Source of the DNA: Hellea sp. | GTDB taxonomy: Bacteria > Pseudomonadota > Alphaproteobacteria > Caulobacterales > Maricaulaceae | Reading direction: 5' to 3' | DNA length: 14,886 nt | Assembly: GCA_020628635.1 (NCBI GenBank) | Contig: JAHDEU010000017.1 | Location: 1 to 14,886 of the forward strand | Part shown: one piece after another, positions 1 through 6,248 of the stretch | How the letters are laid out: each line of letters starts with the position of its first letter | Position numbering within the stretch: position 1 is the stretch's first letter | The notes under the pieces: model-generated | What the model was told of the DNA's origin: nothing | The model's input: the letters and a program-made list of their open reading frames with translations, nothing else | Databases searched by the model: none | Position numbers and translations under genes: made by a program

Positions 1-18
1 GTGGACGCATCCCCCGCC

Positions 19-139
19 ACCGGGCCATGGGCTCGCCGGTCAAGCCGGCGAGAGGTGAGATATTTAGAAGTTGGAGAGACTCTCAAAAATTAAAATAATT
101 CGCCTCAGGCCGACTTGATCGGCCTGTTCATGGCCCGGT
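19..139. repeat. 121-bp cloverleaf palindrome (REPIN- or MITE-like element)
   Basis: Base i pairs with base 158-i over the whole span without any gap. Of 60 pairs I count 44 Watson-Crick, 6 G-T and 10 mismatches. The outer arms are ACCGGGCCATG (19-29) and CATGGCCCGGT (129-139). Inside lie two perfect 8-bp hairpins, 32-39/45-52 with loop TCAAG and 106-113/119-126 with loop CTTGA, so the two loops are complementary. A central AT-rich stem (53-105) closes on GAGAG-A-CTCTC at 74-84. Stems 19-31/127-139, 32-52, 53-105 and 106-126 abut with no unpaired base, which makes a four-way junction. The two arms differ at three base pairs within the small hairpins, and each exchange keeps the pairing. This suits two inverted REP units (a REPIN) or a MITE. 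No transposase is in view and no clear target duplication flanks it. Identity is inference; the symmetry is seen directly. Confidence 0.72.
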
Positions 140-216
140 CTCGCAACGGTGGAGATGGTCGCGCTGCGCGCGGCTCTCTTGTTATGTCCCCTCCCGCACC
201 ACCAGCCGCGCTCCAA

Positions 217-234
217 CGTGTGCTTCCCCACACG
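217..234. repeat. Short inverted repeat upstream of the repressor promoter
   Basis: CGTGTG (217-222) and CACACG (229-234) form a perfect 6-bp inverted repeat around CTTCCC. It lies directly upstream of the -35 box at 238-243. It could be a further protein-binding site or a chance hairpin. The rest of 140-237 shows nothing else I can name. Confidence 0.3.
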
Positions 235-237
235 CGC

Positions 238-266
238 TTGACAATGTGACAACCGTCACATACACC
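238..266 (+). promoter_or_regulatory. Promoter of the BlaI-type repressor operon
   Basis: A perfect -35 box TTGACA (238-243) is followed by a 17-base spacer and a weak -10 box TACACC (261-266). Transcription would begin near 273, only a few bases before the ATG at 276, so the message would be leaderless or nearly so. The spacer is occupied almost exactly by the first operator palindrome. The -35 and spacing are good; the -10 is poor, so the exact start is inference. Confidence 0.55.
245..260. promoter_or_regulatory. Operator palindrome 1 (BlaI-type)
   Basis: TGTGAC-AACC-GTCACA is a perfect 6-bp inverted repeat with a 4-base centre, lying between the -35 and -10 boxes. Together with the next palindrome, centred 23 bases downstream, it fits binding of two repressor dimers over the promoter, as known for BlaI/MecI autoregulation. 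Confidence 0.6.
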
Positions 267-267
267 T

Positions 268-283
268 TGCGACATATGTCACA
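268..283. promoter_or_regulatory. Operator palindrome 2 (BlaI-type), over the start codon
   Basis: TGCGAC-ATAT-GTCACA repeats the first operator's arms with one mismatch. It contains the core ACATATGT, similar to the ACATATGT core of known BlaI operators. It covers the likely transcription start and the ATG at 276, so a bound repressor would block both polymerase and its own start region. Confidence 0.58.
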
Positions 284-662
284 TCCATCCGATTCCGAGC
301 TCGCCATCCTGAAGTCCCTTTGGGCGTCCGCGCCGCAATCCGCACGCAGCCTGCATGACGGGCCGGGGGCGTCCTTGGGGTGGTCGTTGTCGTCCACGCG
401 CACGACCTTGGCGCGGATGGTGGCCAAGGGGCTCTTGGTGGAAACCAAGCTGGACGGCGTGCGGGCCTATGGTCCGGCGCGGTCCAAGCCTGCCGTCATG
501 GCGGGGTTGATGCGGCGGTTCCTGAGCCGCGTCATGGAGATCGACGGGCCGCTGCCGACCAGCGCTTTCACCGGCTCCGCCGTGCTGGACGCCGACGAGT
601 TGGCAGAAATCGAGGCGCTATTGGCGGAAGCCGATGACACAGCCGACGGAGAGAAGACGTGA
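276..662 (+). CDS. BlaI/MecI/CopY-family transcriptional repressor
   Basis: This small winged-helix repressor (128 residues from this start) probably controls its own operon. The N-terminal half has the family pattern: SDSELAILKSLW opens helix 1, then WSLSSTRTTLARMVAKGLL gives the recognition helix, and the wing is LVETKLDGVRAYGPA. The C-terminal part (VMAGLMRRFLSRVM onward) is the helical dimerisation and cleavage region. I chose ATG 276 over GTG 246 because homology begins at SHPSDSELAIL, because GTG 246 lies inside operator 1, and because the predicted transcript starts about 273. The stop overlaps the next gene's GTG start by four bases (GTGA), so the two are co-translated. By family precedent the M56 partner inactivates the repressor when a signal arrives. 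Its wider regulon cannot be read from here. Confidence 0.9.
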   Translation: MSHPSDSELAILKSLWASAPQSARSLHDGPGASLGWSLSSTRTTLARMVAKGLLVETKLDGVRAYGPARSKPAVMAGLMRRFLSRVMEIDGPLPTSAFTGSAVLDADELAEIEALLAEADDTADGEKT

Positions 663-1897
663 GCGCGTTGGTCGCGGCGCAGCTCTGGCTGCTGGGGCTG
701 GGGCTTTGGGCAAGATCGCGGGATTACACTCCCGGCGGCTGGCTCGCGCTGATCGCGGCGGGGCTGGCCCCGACGGCGGCGGTCGCCGTGCTGGCGCTGC
801 AGCCGGATATGGGGGCGAGCGTGGTGAGCGCCCTGCCCGCGCCGTTGCAGGCCGCGCCGCCGACCGCGATCCGCGAGGCCGTGTCGTTTCCGCCCGCGCC
901 CGACCTAATGCGCATGGCTGCGCTGCTCTACGCGGCCGTCGCGGCCCTGCTCATCCTGCGCCTGGCTTTGCGCACGCGCGCCCTGCACCGCCTGCCCGCG
1001 CGAGAGGTGGAGCCCGGCGTACATCTGAGCCAGACCCATCTGCCGCCCTTCGCGCTGGGCTGGCCGCGGCCGCGCGTCGTGGTGGCCGAGCCGCTCTGGG
1101 AAGGCCTGTCCACGCCTGAGCGCGCCATGCTGCTCGCCCATGAGCGCTCGCACCTCTCGCGGCGTGATCCGGAAACCACGCTGGCCCTGCTCACTCTGCA
1201 GGCCGTGTTCTGGGTCAATCCCGGCCTGCGCGTGATGGTGTCGGGTTGGCGGCGCGCGGTCGAGATCCGCGCCGACCGCGCGGCGCTCACGGACCATTCC
1301 CCGCGCGACTACGCCGCGCTCTTCGCGCGCCTCGCCAGATCGAGCGCGCCCCTTCCCGTTCCCACCGCCTGCGCCAAAGGAGACATGACCATGCGCCTGA
1401 AGACCATACTCGACGACACCGCCGCCGCGCGCCGAATGCCCGTCGCGGCCCTCTTGCTGGGCGGCGTGATGTCGCTCGGAACGATCGCGGCGGCCGCCGA
1501 ACGCGCGGAGCCTGTACCCATCAAGCGCGTGCCGCCCTACATGCCCAAGACCTGCCCCGGGCTGACTTTCGACAAGGGGTTCGACCTGGAGATCATGGCG
1601 GACAGCATGACCCATGACGAGGCCGACGGCAGCTATCGCGGCCAGGGCAATGTGCAGGCCAATGTCGGACAGGTGGATTTGCGCTTCGACGTGGACGCGG
1701 ACGGCGTGCCGCAGAACATCGCGGTCACGTCCGCCAATAATGACTGCTTCCGCAAGCCGTCCATCGGGTCCGTGCGGCAATGGCGCTTCCCAGCTGGTGC
1801 GCCGGCGCGCGGCGTGGAGAGCCGGATCCGCTTCGTGCTGACCTTCGAGGACGGAGAGGACATCGAGCAGAGGCTGGAGAGCTTCACGGGCGGTTAG
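659..1897 (+). CDS. M56 (BlaR1-type) membrane metallopeptidase with TonB-C-like domain
   Basis: This is the likely membrane partner of the repressor (412 residues, GTG start overlapping the preceding stop). Hydrophobic segments lie near residues 3-18, 28-47, 87-103, perhaps 172-188, and 261-280. The zinc site is HERSH at 161-165, with E202 in VEIRAD as likely third ligand, so the M56 catalytic core looks intact and cytoplasmic. After the last membrane segment, where BlaR1 carries a penicillin-binding sensor, residues about 285-403 instead resemble the TonB C-terminal fold: VPPYMP, LRFDVDADGVPQNIAVTSAN and VRQWRFPAG. C299 and C363 could form a disulfide there. No penicillin-binding SxxK domain is present, so a beta-lactam sensing role should not be assumed. 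A signal through the periplasmic domain, repressor cleavage and release of the operon is the inferred scheme; substrate and signal are unknown. Confidence 0.85.
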   Translation: MSALVAAQLWLLGLGLWARSRDYTPGGWLALIAAGLAPTAAVAVLALQPDMGASVVSALPAPLQAAPPTAIREAVSFPPAPDLMRMAALLYAAVAALLILRLALRTRALHRLPAREVEPGVHLSQTHLPPFALGWPRPRVVVAEPLWEGLSTPERAMLLAHERSHLSRRDPETTLALLTLQAVFWVNPGLRVMVSGWRRAVEIRADRAALTDHSPRDYAALFARLARSSAPLPVPTACAKGDMTMRLKTILDDTAAARRMPVAALLLGGVMSLGTIAAAAERAEPVPIKRVPPYMPKTCPGLTFDKGFDLEIMADSMTHDEADGSYRGQGNVQANVGQVDLRFDVDADGVPQNIAVTSANNDCFRKPSIGSVRQWRFPAGAPARGVESRIRFVLTFEDGEDIEQRLESFTGG

Positions 1898-2045
1898 TCC
1901 CGACCGCTTTCCCGCCTCACTCTTGTTCCCAGGCAAGAGACGGGGCGGACCCGGCTGTTTCACTAATTCGTGATGACGGAACGGCCGGGTTTGCCCCGCA
2001 TTAAACTTCGGACTGCGACATTCTGACCGGAGCTGGGACCTGTCT
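1898..2045. other. Intergenic region with two hairpins
   Basis: The gap between the M56 gene and the dehydrogenase holds CTCTTG/CAAGAG (1920-1925 and 1934-1939, 8-base loop). It also holds a wider stem ACCCGGC/GCCGGGT (1949-1955 and 1984-1990) with a small inner stem TCAC/GTGA around 1960-1973. Neither is followed by a proper T-run, so they are weak terminator candidates. One may instead be an operator for the dehydrogenase. I find no convincing promoter. GGAG at 2029-2032 is a distant possible ribosome site. Confidence 0.35.
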
Positions 2046-4526
2046 ATGCCGACACACACGCTGCACCCGCGCGCCGAAGGACTGTTCGTGAAAACGGTCC
2101 GCTGGCTGGAAGTGGTGTTGCTGGTGCTGTCGGGACTGGCGTTGGTTGTGGGTGGGTTCGAGCTGCTGCGCCATGGCGGGCACGCGATCTATCTGCTGTT
2201 CGGGCTGGGCTTCATCGTGTCCGCCGTGCTGCTGGCCAGGCGTTCCGTCTGGGGCGCGGTGTTGCTCGCCGTCATCGCCGTCGTGGCCATGGTCTGGGCG
2301 CTGGTCGAAGCCGACGGCAATCGCTGGGCGCTGATCCCGCGCCTCGGCATGCCGATCGGGTTTGCAGCAGTCGCCCTGCTGCTGATGCCGTGGCTGGAGG
2401 GCGTGCGCCGCCGCGTGTCGTGGGGCAGCGCCGCCGCCCTGCTGGGCGTGACGGCCGTGCTGCCGATGCTGCTGCCGGACAACTCCACCACCCATGACGC
2501 GCTGCTGGCCGAGGCCGCCGCCCGCGCGCCCGACGTGCCCATCCCCGCCAACACGCTGGACGCCGACTGGCCCGCTTACGGCGGCACGACCGGCTCGCGC
2601 CGCTTCACGACGCTGGCCGCGATCACGCCGGAGAATGTCGCGGAGCTCGACCGCGCCTGGGTGTTCAACACGGGAAGTCTGCCGGAGAATGTCGTCGGCG
2701 GCACGAATAAGCAGAAGCAGAAATTCGCGGCCGAAACGACACCGCTCAAGATCAACGACCACCTCTATCTCTGCACGGCGCTGAACCAGGTCATCGCGCT
2801 GGACCCCGGCACAGGCGCGCAGCGCTGGCGCTATGATCCGAAGGTCGATCCGGCCTTCATCCCCTATTCCGCCGCCTGCCGGGGCGTCAGCTATCACGAG
2901 AGCGCGCCTGCGATCGATCCCGGCGTGGCCAGTCCGATCTCCGTCATCGAGAAGAACCGGCTGGACGAAACGCTCGACGTCGAGACGACCGTCGAGCGAC
3001 CGAACGCCGCCTGCGCCCAGCGCATCATCGCGCCGACGCTGGACGGGCGCATCCTCGCGCTGGACGCCAATAGCGGCCTGCCCTGCAAAGGCTTCGGGCT
3101 GAACGGGGAGATCGATATCACGGACGGCATGGGCGACGTGCTGCCCGGCATGGTCGCGATCACCAGCCCGCTGATCATCGTCAACGGCGTCATCGTGACC
3201 AATCATCAGGTCAAGGACAATGTCGACATCGACGCGCCGTCGGGCGTGATCCAGGGCTTTGACGTCACCACCGGAGAGCTCGTCTGGGCGTGGGACATGG
3301 ACCGGCCCGACCGGGTGGGCCGCCCCGTCGCGCCGGACGAGTACACGCGCGGCACGCCCAACAGCTGGACCATCGCCTCTGCCGATCCGGAGCTGGGCCT
3401 CGTCTACATCCCGATGGGCAACAGCGCGGGCGACTACATCTCCTATGAGCGCTCGGAGGCGGAACGGCGCTACGGCACGGCGCTGGTCGCGCTGGACGTT
3501 GCGACCGGCCGTCCGCGCTGGCACTTCCAGACCGTGCACAACGATGTCTGGGACTATGATCTGGGCAGCCAGGCGAGCCTGATCGACTTCCCGACCGACG
3601 CGGGTCCGGTCCCTGCGCTGATCCTGCCGTCAAAGCAGGGCGACATGTTCGTGCTGGACCGCGCGACCGGAAAGCCGCTGGTGGACGTCGAGGAGCGCGC
3701 CGTGCCGCAAGGCGGCGTGGAACCGCAGCTGCGCTCACCGACGCAGCCCTTCTCGACCTATCACACGGTGGCGCAGCCGAAGATGGAGCCGCGCGACATG
3801 TGGGGCATGACACTGCTCGACCAGCTCTGGTGCCGCCGCCAGTTCCAGCGCGCCAGCTATGAGGGCATCTACACGCCTCCGACAGCCAAGCAGCCCTGGA
3901 TCCAGTATCCCGGCTATAATGGTGGCTCGGATTGGGGCGGTATCGCGATCGATCCGGTGCGCGGGCTGATCATCACCAACTATAACGACCTGCCCAACTA
4001 TAACCGCCTGCTGACCAAGGACCGCGAGATCAGCGGCGGCGGCGGCGGCGAGATGGGCCCGATGAAGGGCGCCGTCTACGGCATCAGCGTCAATGCGGGT
4101 TTCCGCAACAAAGCCACCGAGCTGATCTGCAAGGAGCCTCCCTATGGCGGCATCCGCGCGGTCGACGTGGCGAGCGGCGAAACGGTCTGGGACCGCCCGC
4201 TCGGCTCGGCCCGCGCCAATGGCCCCTGGGGGATCCCGTCCAAGCTGCCAGCACGCATCGGCACGCCCAACAATGGCGGTTCCGTGCTGACCGGCTCCGG
4301 CCTGACCTTCATCGCCGCCGCCACCGACAACCGCCTGACGGCCATCGAGACCGCAACGGGCGAGGAGCTGTGGTCCGATGTGCTGCCCGGCGGCGGCCAG
4401 GCCAACCCGATGAGCTACGAGCATGAGGGCCGCCAATATGTGCTGATCATGGCCGGTGGCCACCACTTCATGCGCACCCCGATAAGCGACGCCCTCGTCG
4501 CCTATGCCCTTCCGGAACGGCCCTAG
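2046..4526 (+). CDS. Membrane-bound PQQ-dependent dehydrogenase (glucose/quinate/shikimate family)
   Basis: Oxidises a sugar or polyol-type substrate in the periplasm and passes electrons to ubiquinone. The 826 residues are close to E. coli Gcd (796). An N-terminal anchor of five hydrophobic segments (about 21-41, 47-64, 68-89, 99-117, 128-143) precedes an eight-bladed propeller from about 175. Family marks are CRGVSYH (278-284), HNDVWDYDL (498-506, containing the catalytic aspartate), and LPSKQGDMFVLDR (527-539, with the PQQ-contacting lysine 530). Blade signatures of the type ALDxxTGxxxW recur at about 251, 404, 482, 705 and 766. The C-terminal AGGHHFMRTPISDALVAYALP (803-823) departs from the AGGHGxxGTxxGDY form typical of true glucose dehydrogenases, so the substrate is uncertain. 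No pqq biosynthesis gene is in the window. A DoxX-like gene follows after 38 bases, probably in the same transcript. Confidence 0.92.
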   Translation: MPTHTLHPRAEGLFVKTVRWLEVVLLVLSGLALVVGGFELLRHGGHAIYLLFGLGFIVSAVLLARRSVWGAVLLAVIAVVAMVWALVEADGNRWALIPRLGMPIGFAAVALLLMPWLEGVRRRVSWGSAAALLGVTAVLPMLLPDNSTTHDALLAEAAARAPDVPIPANTLDADWPAYGGTTGSRRFTTLAAITPENVAELDRAWVFNTGSLPENVVGGTNKQKQKFAAETTPLKINDHLYLCTALNQVIALDPGTGAQRWRYDPKVDPAFIPYSAACRGVSYHESAPAIDPGVASPISVIEKNRLDETLDVETTVERPNAACAQRIIAPTLDGRILALDANSGLPCKGFGLNGEIDITDGMGDVLPGMVAITSPLIIVNGVIVTNHQVKDNVDIDAPSGVIQGFDVTTGELVWAWDMDRPDRVGRPVAPDEYTRGTPNSWTIASADPELGLVYIPMGNSAGDYISYERSEAERRYGTALVALDVATGRPRWHFQTVHNDVWDYDLGSQASLIDFPTDAGPVPALILPSKQGDMFVLDRATGKPLVDVEERAVPQGGVEPQLRSPTQPFSTYHTVAQPKMEPRDMWGMTLLDQLWCRRQFQRASYEGIYTPPTAKQPWIQYPGYNGGSDWGGIAIDPVRGLIITNYNDLPNYNRLLTKDREISGGGGGEMGPMKGAVYGISVNAGFRNKATELICKEPPYGGIRAVDVASGETVWDRPLGSARANGPWGIPSKLPARIGTPNNGGSVLTGSGLTFIAAATDNRLTAIETATGEELWSDVLPGGGQANPMSYEHEGRQYVLIMAGGHHFMRTPISDALVAYALPERP

Positions 4527-4564
4527 GCCCGACCGGATCACACCCTGACACAAAGGACCAAACC

Positions 4565-4972
4565 ATGGGTAAAATCGCAAAATATGTCGGCTGGGCGCTG
4601 GCGCTCTTCATGATCATGATGGGGGTGATGAAGTTCCTGCCGGACACGCCGCCCATCTTCCAGATCATCGAGAACAATACCGGTATCGGGGTGATCAACC
4701 CGGCTTTCAAATACCTTACCGGCGTGCTGGAGATCGTCGCCGGACTGCTGCTGTTTGTCCGCACGCGGCAAGGTGCTCTGCTGAGCCTGCTCATCATCGG
4801 CGGGGCGATCGCGTCCCACCTGACCGTGCTGGGCATCAATACGCCGACCGGCCCGGAGATCACGTCGGAGAAAAGCCCCATGCTCTTCGTCATGGCCGTG
4901 GTGAGCTTCTTTGTCGCCGCATTCGTCTGGTGGGGCTCGCGCGAGCCCGACATGGTGATCGCCGCGAGCTAG
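4565..4972 (+). CDS. DoxX-like integral membrane protein
   Basis: A 135-residue protein with four hydrophobic segments (about 7-25, 48-65, 70-88, 106-123). It has the DoxX-like pattern: GVMKFL after helix 1, then a short periplasmic loop, then LTGVLEIVAGLLL in helix 2. The ribosome site AAAGGA (4552-4557) lies well placed before ATG 4565. DoxX-type proteins are small quinone- or redox-linked membrane proteins whose function is usually undefined. Its place just behind a quinone-reducing dehydrogenase suggests, without proving, a shared respiratory role. Its stop TAG shares the tetranucleotide CTAG with the stop of the gene on the other strand. Confidence 0.82.
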   Translation: MGKIAKYVGWALALFMIMMGVMKFLPDTPPIFQIIENNTGIGVINPAFKYLTGVLEIVAGLLLFVRTRQGALLSLLIIGGAIASHLTVLGINTPTGPEITSEKSPMLFVMAVVSFFVAAFVWWGSREPDMVIAAS

Positions 4973-5241
4973 CCCCGCCCCTCGCCGTTCCGAGCCCGCC
5001 ACGCTCGCCACAGCCCCCACAGGCTGATGGCGAGCCAGGCGGTCTCGATCACGAAGCTCGCGAGATTGAACTCGAACCAGAGCGACACGAGGATGAGCGC
5101 CGCGCCCACGCCGTTGAGCGCGGAGAAGCGCCAGTCCTCTGCCGGCAACCGCCCCGACTGCACGCCGGCATAGGCGACGAGGATCAGCGCGACGCCGATC
5201 AGGCCGATGAGGTCTGGGAGGGTGGGGGCGAGCATCTGCAT
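4969..5241 (-). CDS. Small CBU_0592-type membrane protein
   Basis: A 90-residue protein with three hydrophobic segments: LIGLIGVALILVAYAGV (11-27), ALNGVGAALILVSLWF (41-56) and ASFVIETAWLAISLWGLW (61-78). The pattern of a short helix ending in AY, then LNxxGA, then SFVIETxW and IS is that of the CBU_0592-like family, which has no established function. The C-terminus is basic and would be cytoplasmic. It converges on the DoxX gene with fully shared stop bases and is divergent from the exported protein at 5322. Start ATG at 5239-5241; an ATG two codons later is equally possible. No clear promoter or ribosome site was seen. Confidence 0.75.
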   Translation of the reverse strand: MQMLAPTLPDLIGLIGVALILVAYAGVQSGRLPAEDWRFSALNGVGAALILVSLWFEFNLASFVIETAWLAISLWGLWRAWRARNGEGRG

Positions 5242-5286
5242 GGCCGCGCGCTAGAGCGGGGCGGCGCGGATGTCACGCGGCCCGTT

Positions 5287-5315
5287 TTGGAGCGGACGCG
5301 CCAATGTGCTATGCG
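5287..5315 (+). promoter_or_regulatory. Possible promoter for a leaderless message
   Basis: TTGGAG (5287-5292) and TATGCG (5310-5315) are 17 bases apart and end six bases before the GTG at 5322. A message starting at or next to that GTG would be leaderless. No ribosome site is visible before either candidate start. The boxes are imperfect. Confidence 0.4.
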
Positions 5316-5321
5316 CCCAGC

Positions 5322-6245
5322 GTGACCCGCCGTCTCATCCCAATCCTCGCCGCGACCCTGCTGCTCTCGGCTGCGCCCGTGGAGACCATCATAGACTTCG
5401 ACAACACCATCGGCGCGACCGCGAGCGGCGACGTGCTAGCTTTTGTCGGCACGCAAATTAGGTCTATCGAGGATGACCCGGATTTCAGCGGTGTTTCAAT
5501 CGACCCGAACACGGGTGAGGAGGTCATCACGATTCGTATGGATAGCCGTTGGCATAGCCGGTTTGCGGTCGAAGACGTCATCACGGGCGACTTCGAACAC
5601 TCGCGGATCGATTTCATTGCCTATGATCACTACGGCCAGCCCGCCTACACCAAAGCTGACAGCGCCGTTGTGCTATATCTTCACGATCTGGAAAACGGCT
5701 GGCATCACGACAAGTACAACTATATTCCGGTCTACCGCACGATGATTGGCGATTGGGCAAGTTGTGGAATGCCGGTGAAATTGCGCGAGAAGAGGCATCC
5801 ATCAGATGACGAACCTCCACCGCTACGCCGTATCGACTTTGCCTCGCCTGTGACGTTCGACCTGTCGCGGCTCTACGATACCGTCGAGACATGGGAGGCT
5901 GCGTGGGACGAGGACTTCTCTGAACTTTCCGAAGAAGAACAGGCGGAGTGGAAAGCCGAGATCGCCGAAGGCAATTCACGACTGGACGCCGAATTCGCCA
6001 CCGATACGTTCACGCGCGAGGGTGACATCGCGACCTGCCATCTGGGTGTGCCTGTCAAAGACTTCGTACCCTACGAAATGCGGACCCATTTCAGACACGA
6101 CATTGTTCTAAGTCACTGCCGGACGGAGGCGCCCAAAGTGGACCCCAATTCTAAGGACAGAAAGCGGTTGTGGAAAGAGCAAGGGGCTGCGGTCCAAGCC
6201 TGCGTCGACCGCCTCTACCCCTCCGGCTGGCCCTATACCGAATAG
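5322..6245 (+). CDS. Unrecognised exported protein with four cysteines
   Basis: I do not recognise a family with certainty. The GTG at 5322 gives 307 residues opening with a short classic signal peptide (TRRLIPILAATLLLSAA). The frame is also open from ATG 5304, which would add six residues before it; I prefer GTG for the signal peptide and promoter spacing. After export, cysteines 148, 239, 266 and 294 could make two disulfides. Residues about 38-120 alternate as beta strands (VLAFVGTQIRSIE, RFAVEDVITGDF, DSAVVLYLHD), loosely like an OB/NTR-type fold. That comparison is only a guess. An acidic helical stretch (about 188-216) follows. Base composition is lower than in its neighbours: 34 G/C in 60 at 5461-5520 and 30 in 60 at 5701-5760, against 46 in 60 at 6421-6480. 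It stops three bases before the convergent alkB stop. Confidence 0.75.
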   Translation: MTRRLIPILAATLLLSAAPVETIIDFDNTIGATASGDVLAFVGTQIRSIEDDPDFSGVSIDPNTGEEVITIRMDSRWHSRFAVEDVITGDFEHSRIDFIAYDHYGQPAYTKADSAVVLYLHDLENGWHHDKYNYIPVYRTMIGDWASCGMPVKLREKRHPSDDEPPPLRRIDFASPVTFDLSRLYDTVETWEAAWDEDFSELSEEEQAEWKAEIAEGNSRLDAEFATDTFTREGDIATCHLGVPVKDFVPYEMRTHFRHDIVLSHCRTEAPKVDPNSKDRKRLWKEQGAAVQACVDRLYPSGWPYTE

Positions 6246-6248
6246 CGC

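Noticed and set aside
32..126. The two left-end hairpins as ordinary intrinsic terminators
   Set aside because: Neither is followed directly by a T-run on the plus strand. Only the minus-strand reading of 106-126 meets T-rich sequence, after a gap, and this does not explain the 121-base gap-free symmetry.
246..275. Upstream GTG start for the repressor gene
   Set aside because: It lies inside operator 1, upstream of the predicted transcript start, has no ribosome site, and adds ten residues without family resemblance.
905..3539. Long open frames on the minus strand opposite the M56 and PQQ dehydrogenase genes
   Set aside because: They mirror high-GC coding sequence, have low-complexity Arg/Asp/Gly composition and no recognisable domains.
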